Shown here piece after piece: positions 1-8,358 of a stretch of 64,000 nt of DNA. Below the pieces are notes generated by a model that made no database searches, was not told the origin of the DNA, and saw nothing but the letters and a program-made list of their open reading frames with translations. Origin of the DNA: an uncultured Novosphingobium sp. (GTDB lineage Bacteria; Pseudomonadota; Alphaproteobacteria; Sphingomonadales; Sphingomonadaceae); NCBI GenBank assembly GCA_946886075.1, contig CAMPHR010000007.1:44476-108475 (forward strand), read 5' to 3'. Numbering within the stretch: position 1 is the first letter of the stretch; every line of letters starts with the position of its first letter. The position numbers and the translations under genes are program-made.

Positions 1-1
1 C

Positions 2-658
2 ATGGCGACAGCGGCCAAGGCGATGAAGCCCGACATCCGCATCTATGGCGTGCAGGCGGAACTCTATCCGTCCATGTACAGCCATATCAAGCAGGCGGAC
101 CTCGCCTGCGATGGCGACACATTGGCTGAAGGCATCGCGGTCAAGCAGCCCGGCGAGCTGACCCGCCGCTTTGTCGAGCGCTTGGCCGACGACGTGCTGC
201 TGGTTGACGAACGGCATCTGGAAGAGGCGCTAAGCCTGCTGCTCCAGATAGAGAAGACCGTTGTGGAAGGCGCAGGGGCAGCCGGGCTGGCCGCACTGCT
301 GACGCACAAGCATTTGTTCGCGGGCCGCAATGTTGGGCTTGTCTTGACGGGCGGCAACATCGACACGCGGCTTCTGGCGAATGTGCTGCTGCGCGATCTG
401 GCGCGGTCGGGCCGTCTCGCGCGCCTGCGCATCATCCTGCAGGATCGGCCGGGCGCACTGTTCCATGTCGCCCGCATCTTCGATCAGGAAGCGGTCAACA
501 TTCTGGAGCTGTCGCACCAGCGCATCTTCACCAATCTTCCGGCGAAGGGCCTAAGCCTGGATGTCGAGTGCGAAACCCGAGATGGCGAGCATCTCGATCG
601 CCTGATCACGGCTCTGCGTGCCGCTGGATATGAGGTGGCGCCGATCGAGGTTGCCTGA
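2..658 (+). CDS. ilvA: Threonine dehydratase (threonine ammonia-lyase), C-terminal part
   Basis: PLP enzyme that deaminates threonine to 2-oxobutanoate, first step of isoleucine synthesis. The gene is cut by the window start: the first visible ATG is an internal Met in the usual 'G-MATAAKA' stretch, so the PLP-lysine domain lies outside. Visible are the end of the catalytic fold (EGAGAAGLAALL, GGNID near residues 88-120) and a C-terminal ACT-type domain from about residue 140 (RIILQDRPGALFHVARIF). This short single-ACT layout matches the IlvA/TdcB-like forms common in alphaproteobacteria; biosynthetic versus catabolic use cannot be told from this fragment. A hairpin terminator follows directly. 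Confidence 0.9.
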   Translation: MATAAKAMKPDIRIYGVQAELYPSMYSHIKQADLACDGDTLAEGIAVKQPGELTRRFVERLADDVLLVDERHLEEALSLLLQIEKTVVEGAGAAGLAALLTHKHLFAGRNVGLVLTGGNIDTRLLANVLLRDLARSGRLARLRIILQDRPGALFHVARIFDQEAVNILELSHQRIFTNLPAKGLSLDVECETRDGEHLDRLITALRAAGYEVAPIEVA

Positions 659-660
659 TC

Positions 661-690
661 TGCGCCCCTGTCACGCCAGGCGCATTTTTT
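661..690 (+). terminator. Rho-independent terminator after ilvA
   Basis: TGCG/CGCA outer pairs (661-664 with 681-684) and CCTG/CAGG inner pairs (667-670 with 677-680), followed at once by a run of six T (685-690). It starts 2 nt after the ilvA stop codon. Confidence 0.6.
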
Positions 691-780
691 CGTGGTAAAT
701 GATCTTTTCACGGAAGGCTGCGGGCGTCATAGTCTGGTCATGACTCAAGTTTGGCGCAGCGTTTTGACGGAGACCGTGGC

Positions 781-1599
781 GTGAGCGCACCATTTCGTTT
801 CCCGCGCTTCTTTGTGACGAACCCCAGCCCGTGCCCTTATCTTCCGGGCCGGAGCGAGCGGAAGGTTTTCACCGAACTTAACGGCGATAATGCGTCGGAA
901 CTGAATGACGCGCTTGGCCGCATCGGTTTCCGCCGCAGCCAGAATGTCGCTTATCGTCCCAGCTGCGCCGACTGCTCGGCCTGCGTTTCGGTACGCGTGG
1001 TGGCAGGCGAGTTCACGCCCAGTGCGACGCAACGTAAGCTCATCCGCCGCAATAGCGACCTGATTGTCACGGCCTGCAAGCCCTGGTCGACCGAAGAACA
1101 GTTCGAACTGCTCCAGCGTTATTTGAAGGCCCGCCATCCGGGCGGCGGCATGACCGAAATGGACGAGATGGATTTCGCCGACATGGTCGAACAGACCCCG
1201 GTCGAAAGCCATGTCGTCGAATATCGCGAGCCCGGCAAGAATGGCCGTCCCGGCAAGTTGATCGGTGCGTGCCTGACCGATCGGCAGGGTGACGGCCTGT
1301 CGATGATCTACAGCTTCTTCGATACGGAGCTGGAGCATCGCAAGGGGCTGGGCAACTTCATCATCATGGATCACATTCTCCGCGCCGCCAAGGCGGGTCT
1401 GCCTTATGTCTATCTTGGCTATTGGGTCGAAGGATCGCAGCGGATGCAATATAAGGTCCGCTATCGTCCGCTCGAAAAGCTGAGCCGCAGCGGCTGGATC
1501 CGTTTCGACCCGCAGGAGCAGACGCAGGCCATCCGGGGCGTGCTGCCGCGTGATGAACCGCCGCTGCCGATCGAGCTGGCGGGTATCTTCCGGAAATAA
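781..1599 (+). CDS. bpt: Aspartate/glutamate leucyltransferase (N-end rule), Bpt/ATE family
   Basis: Transfers an amino acid from aminoacyl-tRNA to N-terminal Asp or Glu of proteins, marking them for ClpS/ClpAP degradation. The family N-terminal signature is present ([15 protein letters not shown], then ERKVFTEL), followed by the cysteine-rich CADCSAC stretch and the C-terminal YLGYWVEGS and KVRYRPLE motifs. Length of 272 aa is normal. I chose GTG at 781 because GGAG (769-772) sits 8 nt upstream and the product begins [11 protein letters not shown] as in homologues; a TTG at 751 in the same frame is possible. It is a single gene with no obvious operon partner. Confidence 0.9.
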   Translation: MSAPFRFPRFFVTNPSPCPYLPGRSERKVFTELNGDNASELNDALGRIGFRRSQNVAYRPSCADCSACVSVRVVAGEFTPSATQRKLIRRNSDLIVTACKPWSTEEQFELLQRYLKARHPGGGMTEMDEMDFADMVEQTPVESHVVEYREPGKNGRPGKLIGACLTDRQGDGLSMIYSFFDTELEHRKGLGNFIIMDHILRAAKAGLPYVYLGYWVEGSQRMQYKVRYRPLEKLSRSGWIRFDPQEQTQAIRGVLPRDEPPLPIELAGIFRK

Positions 1600-1636
1600 A
1601 CTTAGTGCAGAGGGTGCTGATTGCCCGTGCGCTGGG

Positions 1637-2014
1637 CTATTTCGCGACCAACGTCACTGCCTCGATCTTGTTGCCATCAGGATCGCGGACGAACGCGCCA
1701 TAATAATGCGCATCATAGTTCGGTCGGACGCCCGGTGCGCCTTCGTCGGTGCCGCCTAGCTCCAGCGCCAGCCGGTGGAATTCCCGCACGGTGTCCCGGT
1801 CAGCAGCTTCGAAACAGATGTGGACGCCGTTACCGGACGACGCCCGTTCTCCATTCACTGGCATCTCGACGCTAAACACAACATCTGTCACGCCATAATC
1901 CAGCGAATGCGGATAATCGCGCACGCTGCGATAGCCGAGCAGCGCCATTAGCGGGTCGTAAAATGCCCGCGCGCGCTCGACATCGTTGGTTCCAACCGAC
2001 ACATGATGGATCAT
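1637..2014 (-). CDS. VOC (glyoxalase/bleomycin-resistance) family protein
   Basis: A 125-aa single-domain VOC protein, with the N-terminal motif MIHHVSVGTNDVERARAFYDPL and the C-terminal YGAFVRDPDGNKIEAV strand typical of this fold. VOC proteins bind a divalent metal through His/Glu and act on varied substrates, so the substrate is unknown here. The start at 2014 is supported by GGGAGG about 8 nt upstream; the frame is open farther up but the extra residues look non-coding. It converges on bpt. Confidence 0.85.
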   Translation of the reverse strand: MIHHVSVGTNDVERARAFYDPLMALLGYRSVRDYPHSLDYGVTDVVFSVEMPVNGERASSGNGVHICFEAADRDTVREFHRLALELGGTDEGAPGVRPNYDAHYYGAFVRDPDGNKIEAVTLVAK

Positions 2015-2102
2015 GCCGCGCCTCCCAGCACCAGTGGCTTGCAGACAGGCTAAACCACTGACCCGGCGGGCGGTTGCACTCCTTTGACGAGGCGCGGTGA
2101 AG

Positions 2103-2876
2103 TCAGCGGGGATCAATCACCACGGTTGTCGTCGTCGCGCCCGGATAATAATAGCCGCCAGCGATATGGCCGGGAGCCTGTGTGGTGGTCACAACCGGCG
2201 CGCCCGGGCCGCTGTAATGAACGACTGCGGGCGGCGGCGCTGAATAGGCGGGAGCGTCATAGTCGACGCCATAGTTGCTGCGCGCTTCGCCTTCGAAGCG
2301 GCCCTCATATTCGCCGCTGACCGTGCGGCCATTTTCGTCGCGCCACGTGCCGGTCCAGCGCCCCTCATATTCATGGGGCGGTGGGGGAGGGCCGTCGTGC
2401 GCGGTCACATCGTCATCATAGGCAACGCCGGGCCGTCCGCCGTCATCATCGCGCGCATCCCAATCGATATCGCTGCGATGGTCACGAACCCGTCCATGGC
2501 CGTCGATCATGACCGCATCATCATAATAGCGCGACCAGCCATAACCGGCGATCGGTGCAGGAAGGCCATAATTACCGTAATTTCCAATGCGGTAGGCGGG
2601 CCGTGTCCAATAGGATGGCAGCACATAGCCGACGACCGGCCTTTGGTAAGCGCCCCAGCCGCCCGGCGCGTACCATCCTGCAAACCAACGCCCCTGAACA
2701 CGCGGGCCCCAGCGATGAACCACAGTCCCGCGATGCATCCCGGCATGGACCGGACGCCCGCCCGAAAAACTCTTGCCCATAATCAGGAGCGTCGCGCCGC
2801 TGCCCGCGGCCATGGCCGGTGTAGCAAGCCCAATGGCAAGGCCCGTGCCTGCAAGCATGATGCTCCAGATCCGCAT
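2103..2876 (-). CDS. RcnB-like periplasmic protein with Pro/Tyr/Gly-rich tail
   Basis: About 257 aa. A clear Sec signal peptide (MRIWSIMLAGTGLAIGLA, cut near AMAAG) suggests the periplasm. The core has tryptophan/tyrosine/glycine-rich repeats and the motif YGWSRYYDDAVMIDGHGRV, which is the hallmark of the RcnB family (named after the E. coli nickel/cobalt homeostasis protein). The rest is low-complexity: acidic, Pro-rich (PPPPPHEYEGRW) and Tyr/Thr-rich. Metal binding is inferred from the family only. The upstream region (2877-3000) holds no other gene. Confidence 0.7.
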   Translation of the reverse strand: MRIWSIMLAGTGLAIGLATPAMAAGSGATLLIMGKSFSGGRPVHAGMHRGTVVHRWGPRVQGRWFAGWYAPGGWGAYQRPVVGYVLPSYWTRPAYRIGNYGNYGLPAPIAGYGWSRYYDDAVMIDGHGRVRDHRSDIDWDARDDDGGRPGVAYDDDVTAHDGPPPPPHEYEGRWTGTWRDENGRTVSGEYEGRFEGEARSNYGVDYDAPAYSAPPPAVVHYSGPGAPVVTTTQAPGHIAGGYYYPGATTTTVVIDPR

Positions 2877-3000
2877 GCGAAACTCCCCGTTGTTCAAGGC
2901 CGCAGGTGCGCAGCCGTGACGTTTAACGGTTTGTTTAGCATGATGATCCCGCCCTATCCACGCAGCTGGGTTTCCGAGGCTGTCCCGAAACGAAGCAGCT

Positions 3001-3486
3001 TCAGGCGAGGCGACTACCGATCCGCGCGATCAGCATCTCCAATCCTTGCTGGTCGGCAGCATCAAACCGCGCGGCGAGGGGGCTGTCGAGATCCAGCACA
3101 GCGACGACGCGGCCGTCCACCTTCACTGGCACCACGATCTCGGACGCGCTGGCCGCATCGCAAGCAATATGCCCGGGGAAAGCATGCACATCTTTGACCA
3201 GCTGTGTGTGTCCGGAAGCTGCCGCCGTACCGCAAACGCCGCGGCCTAGAGGAATGCGGATGCAGGCGGGCTTCCCTTGGAAAGGGCCGAGTATGAGTTC
3301 CCCCTCTACCATGCGGTAGAAGCCGGACCAGTTGAGGTCAGGAAGAAACTGCCAGATGAGGGCAGCGACATTGGCCATGTTGGCGATCGCATCGGGCTCA
3401 CCCTCCGTCACTGCCTCCGCTGCGGAGAGCAGGTCGGCGTAGAGCGTGTTCTTGTCGCCATCAGCAGGAGCGTTGAAGTCAAACAT
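3001..3486 (-). CDS. msrC: Free methionine-(R)-sulfoxide reductase (GAF domain)
   Basis: A 161-aa protein that is one GAF domain. The conserved fRMsr pattern is visible: LNWSGFYR, then ACIRIPLGRGVCGTAA with two of the catalytic cysteines, and a third Cys in HIACDAASASEIVVPV. The enzyme reduces free methionine-R-sulfoxide with thioredoxin in the cytoplasm. It is the last gene of a three-gene minus-strand operon (pseudouridine synthase, arfB, msrC), only 9 nt after arfB. Confidence 0.88.
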   Translation of the reverse strand: MFDFNAPADGDKNTLYADLLSAAEAVTEGEPDAIANMANVAALIWQFLPDLNWSGFYRMVEGELILGPFQGKPACIRIPLGRGVCGTAAASGHTQLVKDVHAFPGHIACDAASASEIVVPVKVDGRVVAVLDLDSPLAARFDAADQQGLEMLIARIGSRLA

Positions 3487-3495
3487 CGGGCATCC

Positions 3496-3900
3496 TCAAT
3501 CCAGCCTTACCTTGCCGCGTCCCTGCTTTACGGAACTGCGCGCTTTCTTCGCATCGACGCGGCGGGCCTTGGCCGCCTTGCCGGGCTTCGTCGCGATCCG
3601 CCGGGCGTCGCGTTTGTAAGCTTGGGCGATCATTTCGGCCAGCCTGTCGCGGGCATCCTGCCGGTTGGCCTCCTGCGTGCGGAAGCGGGACGCCTGGATC
3701 ACAATCTCGCCTCCGGAGGTCAGGCGTGATCCAGCCAGTTCCTTCATCTTCCGATATGCATGGACGGGCAAACCCAGCCGATAGAGATCGACCCTAAGCT
3801 GAACGGCCGTTGCGACCTTGTTGACATTCTGCCCGCCAGGGCCACCGGCGGTGATGAAACGCTCCTCCAGCGCTTCTTCGGGAATGTCAAAGTCCGGCAT
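3496..3900 (-). CDS. arfB: Alternative ribosome-rescue factor ArfB (YaeJ), peptidyl-tRNA hydrolase
   Basis: 134 aa. The release-factor GGQ loop is present (ITAGGPGGQNVNKV) near residues 16-29, and there is no codon-recognition domain. The C-terminus is a basic tail (KRDARRIATKPGKAAKARR...) that in E. coli ArfB enters the empty mRNA channel of stalled ribosomes. I chose the ATG at 3900 because the product then starts MPDFDIPEEALEERF as in homologues; the longer frame upstream lies inside the preceding gene. It overlaps that gene by 14 nt. Confidence 0.9.
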   Translation of the reverse strand: MPDFDIPEEALEERFITAGGPGGQNVNKVATAVQLRVDLYRLGLPVHAYRKMKELAGSRLTSGGEIVIQASRFRTQEANRQDARDRLAEMIAQAYKRDARRIATKPGKAAKARRVDAKKARSSVKQGRGKVRLD

Positions 3901-4564
3901 CGTCCAGATACTCAGGCCCAAAGCCCGCCGCCGCGAAGGTCGCGGGCAGGGGCGCAGTCGCTTCCGCCGGAGCCTTGCTCCCGCGCGGGATGCTGAGAAA
4001 ACGGCTGTGTAGCAGCATCGGTCCTTCACCCGTGCCATAGACCGGATCTCCGGCGATGCCGAAGCCAAGGCCGTGCAACGCATGGGTACGGATTTGATGG
4101 GTCCGGCCCGTGCGCGGCGTGAAGATGATGAGCGCGCGGCCGTCCTTTACGGCCAGCTTTCGCCACTCGGTCACGGCTGACTTGCCGTCCTTCGCCGCGA
4201 TCATGCGCCAGCCTTTCGACGCGCTGCTCACTTTTTTCAGCGACAGCTCGATAATGCCGCTTTCCGCTTCCGGCACGCCTTCCACGACCGCGACATAGCG
4301 CTTGCTGACCGTGCCTGCCTCAAACTCGGCAGCATAGCGCTTGTGCGCTTTGGGATTGCGCGCCAGCAGCAGGCAGCCGCTTGTGTCGCGATCCAGCCGA
4401 TGTACCGGCAGGGGCCAGCGCTGAAAGCCGAACGTCAGGGATGACAGGTGGTTTTCCAGGCTCAGCGAACCGTCACGCGGCGCGTCGACCGGCAATCCCG
4501 CAGGTTTGTCGAGGATGATGGCCTCGCCATCGATGAAGAGAACTCGATCATGCAATAGGGACAA
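3887..4564 (-). CDS. RluA-family RNA pseudouridine synthase
   Basis: 225 aa with the RluA-family catalytic motif HRLDRDTSGCLLLARN (Asp nucleophile) near residue 60 and the start motif ILDKPAGLPV. There is no S4 RNA-binding domain, so it resembles the short RluA/TruC-like members. The modified position in rRNA or tRNA cannot be assigned from sequence. It is first in the operon with arfB and msrC, and both neighbours also deal with translation or protein damage. Confidence 0.85.
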   Translation of the reverse strand: MSLLHDRVLFIDGEAIILDKPAGLPVDAPRDGSLSLENHLSSLTFGFQRWPLPVHRLDRDTSGCLLLARNPKAHKRYAAEFEAGTVSKRYVAVVEGVPEAESGIIELSLKKVSSASKGWRMIAAKDGKSAVTEWRKLAVKDGRALIIFTPRTGRTHQIRTHALHGLGFGIAGDPVYGTGEGPMLLHSRFLSIPRGSKAPAEATAPLPATFAAAGFGPEYLDDAGL

Positions 4565-4629
4565 GGAGTGTTTCCCGGAGCAGTTGGAAAGATTGACGCG
4601 CGCGCCGCGTCCTATAGGGCGTGGAAGCC

Positions 4630-5613
4630 ATGGAGAACAGGGGGGACATCCTACGCAGGTCCGCGCCGGAGGAAAGGGCGCAGGGCGGCGGGCGGCTGGA
4701 GTGGATCGATGTCGCGCGCGGCATCGGCATTATCGCGGTCGTGGCAGGCCATGTCTGGACGGGAGGCACCTTTCGCAACGCGCTTTACAGCTTCCATATG
4801 CCGCTCTTCTTCCTGCTCTCCGGCCTGTTGTCCCGCCCACAGCCAGTCCATCGCTTTGCCCTGCGGCAACTTGGATCGCAGATGCGGCCCTACGCGGCTT
4901 TCCTGGCGCTACTGATCATCGCGGATCAAATTATCGAGCCGATGAAGGGGCAGCGGCCCATCTTCAACCATTGGCCGGACGACATCGTCCCTATCCTTCT
5001 TGGCGGGTCATGGCTGCGCGGCCCCTATACCATATTCTGGTTCGTGCCATGCCTCATGGCCGCGCGCATTCTCTTCAACGCGCTGCTGGCCCGCTGGCCA
5101 GATCCGCTCGACCGCCGCTGGTTGATCCTGATCGTTCCTGTAACCGTCGCAGCTTATGTGGTCGGAGAGCTTGCGCAGGCCTCCGTGCTTGGATTGCTGA
5201 CGGTGCCCATGGCCTTTGTGATGCTGTGGATCGGTGCCGCGTGGCAGCAAGTAAGATGGAGGCATTGGATGTGGTTTCCGCTATCCGCCGTGGCGTTGGC
5301 GGGACTGTCGGGTCTGCTTCCCACGCTCAATATGAAGGCGGCCGATTATGGTCTGCCAATCCTGTCCCTCGCTTCAGCGGTGGCGACGTCGCTGCTGATC
5401 TTTCGCATTTCCATTCATGTCGCGCCCTACGGCGGGTGGCTTGCGGCGGTCGGAAGGGCATCGCTCGTCATCATGTATCTGCATGTTGCAGTGATCCATT
5501 ATCTGTCTCCGCATCTCGATGAGCTCTGGCTGCTACTGAATGCACTGCTGCTACCGATCGCCGCCTTTTACCTGCTGCGTGCGAGTTCTGTCGCCAGCCG
5601 TCTGTTCCTGTAA
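4630..5613 (+). CDS. Integral-membrane acyltransferase (acyltransferase-3 family)
   Basis: About 327 aa with roughly ten hydrophobic segments. The N-terminal motif EWIDVARGIGIIAVVAGHVW contains the conserved His, followed by YSFHMPLFFLLSGLL. Both are hallmarks of acyltransferase-3 / OafA / fucose-4-O-acetylase-like enzymes that acetylate sugars of envelope glycans. The substrate is unknown and no polysaccharide genes are adjacent. The start is uncertain: GTG at 4621 and ATG at 4630 are both in frame, and neither has a strong ribosome site. Confidence 0.85.
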   Translation: MENRGDILRRSAPEERAQGGGRLEWIDVARGIGIIAVVAGHVWTGGTFRNALYSFHMPLFFLLSGLLSRPQPVHRFALRQLGSQMRPYAAFLALLIIADQIIEPMKGQRPIFNHWPDDIVPILLGGSWLRGPYTIFWFVPCLMAARILFNALLARWPDPLDRRWLILIVPVTVAAYVVGELAQASVLGLLTVPMAFVMLWIGAAWQQVRWRHWMWFPLSAVALAGLSGLLPTLNMKAADYGLPILSLASAVATSLLIFRISIHVAPYGGWLAAVGRASLVIMYLHVAVIHYLSPHLDELWLLLNALLLPIAAFYLLRASSVASRLFL

Positions 5614-5649
5614 AAAAAGAGGCCGGTGCACCCATCCAGTGCACCGGCC
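5612..5649 (-). terminator. Terminator for wrbA
   Basis: An 11-bp perfect stem GGCCGGTGCAC (5621-5631) with GTGCACCGGCC (5639-5649), followed on the minus strand by TC and then seven T. On the plus strand there is no T run, so it mainly serves wrbA, though it also lies right after the acyltransferase stop. Confidence 0.8.
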
Positions 5650-5712
5650 CCATCGTTGCGCCTTGCGACCCAAGGCTCAACCGCTGCACCGAGAGGGGGA
5701 GTGCAGCAAATA

Positions 5713-6312
5713 TCAGCCGTGCAGCTTGATCGCCGTTTCCGCGATCCGCCTGCCTTGATAGCGGGCTCCTTCCAGTTCATCCTCGTCAGGCTGACGGCTG
5801 CCGTCGCTATGCGCGATGGTCGTGGCGCCATAGGGCGCGCCGCCGCGTACCTTATCGACACCCATCTGACCGGTGTGACCATAATCCAGCCCGACGATCA
5901 CCATGCCGAAATGCAGCAAATTGGTGATGATCGAAAATAGCGTTGTTTCCTGCCCGCCATGCTGGCTAGCGGTCGAGGTGAAAGCACCGCCAACCTTTCC
6001 ATTCAGCGCCCCACGGGCCCAGAGGCCGCCAGCCTGATCAAGGAAGGCCGCCATCTGGCTCGACATGCGGCCAAAGCGGGTGCCGGTGCCAATGATGATC
6101 GCGTCATAGTCGGCCAGTTCGGCAACAGTCGCAACCGGAGCGTCCTGATCAAGCTTGAACCCGGCGTTTTTCGCGACCTCCAGCGGCGCCGTTTCCGGTA
6201 CCCTCTTGATGTCCACTTGCGCTCCGGCAGCGGACGCGCCGTCAGCCACAGCCTTGGCCATCGTTTCGATGTGGCCGTAGGATGAATAATAGAGAACCAG
6301 CACCTTCGCCAT
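5713..6312 (-). CDS. wrbA: NAD(P)H:quinone oxidoreductase, flavodoxin-like WrbA
   Basis: 199 aa, the standard length. The FMN-binding start ([24 protein letters not shown]), [15 protein letters not shown], and [18 protein letters not shown] are all WrbA signatures. The enzyme reduces quinones by two electrons and limits semiquinone stress. It lies downstream of and on the same strand as a pirin gene; a strong hairpin lies between them, so they may be separate units. Pirin plus WrbA plus a divergent LysR regulator suggests an inducible response to quinones or electrophiles. Confidence 0.95.
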   Translation of the reverse strand: MAKVLVLYYSSYGHIETMAKAVADGASAAGAQVDIKRVPETAPLEVAKNAGFKLDQDAPVATVAELADYDAIIIGTGTRFGRMSSQMAAFLDQAGGLWARGALNGKVGGAFTSTASQHGGQETTLFSIITNLLHFGMVIVGLDYGHTGQMGVDKVRGGAPYGATTIAHSDGSRQPDEDELEGARYQGRRIAETAIKLHG

Positions 6313-6368
6313 GACGAGTCTCCAATCTTGTTAATGCATTGAATGGGAAAAGGTTTCTTGATGAGTTC

Positions 6369-6408
6369 GGCCGCCCGCCTCGCTAGGGGGAGGGGCAGGC
6401 GGGCGGCC
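6369..6408 (-). terminator. 12-bp hairpin between pirin and wrbA
   Basis: A perfect inverted repeat, GGCCGCCCGCCT (6369-6380) with AGGCGGGCGGCC (6397-6408), about 20 nt past the pirin stop codon. There is no clean T run on either strand (AAACCTTTTCCC follows on the minus strand), so it could be a terminator, an attenuator or an mRNA stabiliser. Confidence 0.45.
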
Positions 6409-6428
6409 GTAGGCTCCGGGGTGGGAGC

Positions 6429-7148
6429 CTATTCGCTGTCTACCAAGACGATTTCGCTATCTTCGATAGCGGTGATCGTGATGGGCTGTCCGCCCAGGAT
6501 CGCGGCACCATCTCGCGCTTCGAAAGTCTGGCCGTCGATCTCGACGCAGCCAGTTGCGGGCACCAGGTACAGGTGCCGTCCTTCGGCGCTTTCATAGGTG
6601 ACGCTTGTCCCGGCCTTCACTGTGCCGCCGAGCAACCGGGCGTCGGCGCGGATGCGCAGAGCCTCCTCATCCTCGGCATAGCCGCTGGCGAGGACGACCA
6701 GTCGTCCGGCCCGATCGCCCCTGGGGAAGGGCTTTGCGCCCCAGCTTGGCGCGCCGCCCTGCACCTTGGGAATGATCCAGATCTGGAACAGCGTGCTCGT
6801 TTCATCCTCCAGATTATATTCGGAGTGGCGGATGCCGGTGCCAGCGCTCATCACCTGGACGTCGCCTGCTTCGGTGCGACCCTTGTTGCCCAGGCTGTCC
6901 TGATGCGTGATCGCGCCTTTGCGGACATAGGTGACGATCTCCATGTCGCGGTGCGGATGCGGAGGGAAGCCAGTGTTTGCCGCGATCTCATCGTCATTCC
7001 ATACGCGGATCGCGCCCCAGCCCATCCGGTCGGGATCATGGTAATCGGCAAAGGAAAAGTGGTGGCGAGCATTCAGCCAACCATGATCGGCATGACCCAG
7101 GCTTGCAAAGGGGCGGCGCTCGATGCGGCTTCCGACGGTGGTATTCAT
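6429..7148 (-). CDS. Pirin family protein (cupin; quercetinase-like)
   Basis: 239 aa. The N-terminal cupin carries the metal-binding pattern HPHRDMEIVTYV and then SAGTGIRHSEYN, with Glu/His ligands as in YhhW-type pirins; a second C-terminal cupin half follows. Some family members act as quercetin 2,3-dioxygenases. The start at 7148 gives MNTTVGSRIERR; the longer frame to 7181 is less likely. It is divergent from the LysR gene with about 108 nt between start codons. Confidence 0.9.
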   Translation of the reverse strand: MNTTVGSRIERRPFASLGHADHGWLNARHHFSFADYHDPDRMGWGAIRVWNDDEIAANTGFPPHPHRDMEIVTYVRKGAITHQDSLGNKGRTEAGDVQVMSAGTGIRHSEYNLEDETSTLFQIWIIPKVQGGAPSWGAKPFPRGDRAGRLVVLASGYAEDEEALRIRADARLLGGTVKAGTSVTYESAEGRHLYLVPATGCVEIDGQTFEARDGAAILGGQPITITAIEDSEIVLVDSE

Positions 7149-7217
7149 TGCTGTGCCTTTCCTTGGCTTGCGGGTGACCATTCCCGTTTGCTTTCGACCT
7201 ATTTAGCGATCAGGATC

Positions 7218-7253
7218 GTTTCTGAAACCAGCAGCATTGAAACGGATTGTTTC
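7218..7253. promoter_or_regulatory. Paired GTTTC/GAAAC palindromes between pirin and the LysR gene
   Basis: Two dyads: GTTTC-T-GAAAC at 7218-7228 and GAAAC-GGATT-GTTTC at 7239-7253. The half-site TGAAAC recurs 15 bp apart. The second dyad ends 3 nt before the regulator's ATG. Dyads between a LysR gene and its divergent target are the classic place for autoregulation and activation, so these are the best operator candidates. Confidence 0.5.
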
Positions 7254-7256
7254 CTT

Positions 7257-8150
7257 ATGCGCCTTCCTGATCTTGAAGCCTGGGCCATGTTCGCCGCCGT
7301 TGTGGAGCATCGGAGTTTCACCGATGCGGCCAAGGCGCTCAGCGTTTCCAAAGCCACTGTGTCAAAGGCAATCACCCGGCTTGAGCAACATCTCGACACC
7401 AGCCTGTTCAATCGCACCAGCCGTCGCCTAGCGCTGACCGAAAGCGGCAAACGGCTCGCCACTCATGCCGCCCGCATCCTTGAAGAAGGCCAAGCCGCCG
7501 AGGAAGCCGCACGACAGGATACGGCGGAGCTGTCCGGCACGATCCGGCTTGGCGCGCCGATGACATTCGGGCTGCTTCGCATCGCGCCGCTTGTTGCCGA
7601 GTTCGCCAAGCTTCATCCTGCCGTCGATGTCGACCTTCACCTGTCCGACGCCCGCATCGACATGGTGGAGATGGGGCTCGACGCCACGCTGCGCATCGCC
7701 GACATGCCGGACAGCTCGCTTCGGGCGCGGCGCTTGGGTGACGTCAAGTTGCACGTCATCGCTTCACCTTCTTATCTGGCGGAGCGGGGGCGACCAACTC
7801 ATCCGTCCGATCTCGGGACCCATGACTGCCTTTGCTATTCCAATGCCCCAACGCCTGACGTCTGGCGCTTTGCCGGGCCGGGGCAGCAGAATGTAGTCAT
7901 TCAGGTTAGGGCGCGCATCACCGTGAACAGCGGTGACGCGATGCTGCCTGCGCTGAGGGCGGGCATAGGCATCGCCAGGCTACCCGACTTCATCGTTGGC
8001 GATGGCTTGGCATCGGGCGAACTGGAAGAGGTGCTGATCGACTGGAGGCCGCCGCCGCTGGGCCTGCATCTGGTAACGCCACCTTCGCGCCTGCGGCCTG
8101 CACGGGTCGAAGCCCTGCTGGATTTCATCACGAATAACCACGGATGCTGA
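7257..8150 (+). CDS. LysR family transcriptional regulator
   Basis: 297 aa. The N-terminal winged helix-turn-helix is clear (FAAVVEHRSFTDAAKALSVSKATVSKAITRLE) and the substrate-binding domain follows from about residue 90 (IRLGAPMTFGLLRIAPLVAEF). I chose the ATG at 7257; the frame is open much farther upstream, but that part is antisense to pirin. LysR proteins of this type often control a divergent neighbour, here pirin and perhaps wrbA. The ligand is unknown. Confidence 0.9.
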   Translation: MRLPDLEAWAMFAAVVEHRSFTDAAKALSVSKATVSKAITRLEQHLDTSLFNRTSRRLALTESGKRLATHAARILEEGQAAEEAARQDTAELSGTIRLGAPMTFGLLRIAPLVAEFAKLHPAVDVDLHLSDARIDMVEMGLDATLRIADMPDSSLRARRLGDVKLHVIASPSYLAERGRPTHPSDLGTHDCLCYSNAPTPDVWRFAGPGQQNVVIQVRARITVNSGDAMLPALRAGIGIARLPDFIVGDGLASGELEEVLIDWRPPPLGLHLVTPPSRLRPARVEALLDFITNNHGC

Positions 8151-8167
8151 GTGGTCGTTGCGCAGGT

Positions 8168-8239
8168 GAATCTATCTTGACTCAAAATGAATCAGTTCAT
8201 CGTCAAATCTTTTTAAACTGATTCAATTTCCAACGACTC
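8168..8239. promoter_or_regulatory. Cluster of five GANTC (CcrM-type) sites upstream of ctrA
   Basis: GANTC pentamers start at 8168 (GAATC), 8179 (GACTC), 8189 (GAATC), 8220 (GATTC) and 8235 (GACTC). The first four are spaced 11, 10 and 31 bp, close to whole helical turns. GANTC is the target of the cell-cycle methyltransferase CcrM. In Caulobacter a GANTC in the ctrA P1 promoter couples transcription to replication-fork passage; a similar role here is inference. Confidence 0.6.
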
Positions 8240-8254
8240 GTGGATTTCTGCGGG

Positions 8255-8269
8255 TTAGCGAAAAATTAA
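8255..8269 (+). promoter_or_regulatory. Putative CtrA box (TTAG-N7-TTAA) upstream of ctrA
   Basis: TTAG (8255-8258), seven bases, TTAA (8266-8269): one mismatch from the Caulobacter CtrA consensus TTAA-N7-TTAA. It lies 89 nt before the ctrA start, consistent with autoregulation. A further GGTTAA half-site lies at 8293-8298. Confidence 0.5.
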
Positions 8270-8358
8270 CCTTTGTCCTTCAGAAGTTTTTTGGTTAATG
8301 AATTGGAGCAGACGCCGTTCTTAGGGGTTGACGGGATCTGCAAGGACAGGGGCTTCAT

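Noticed and set aside
2923..2938. TTAA-N8-TTAG upstream of the RcnB-like gene, near a CtrA box
   Set aside because: Spacer is 8, not 7, so it does not fit the CtrA pattern.
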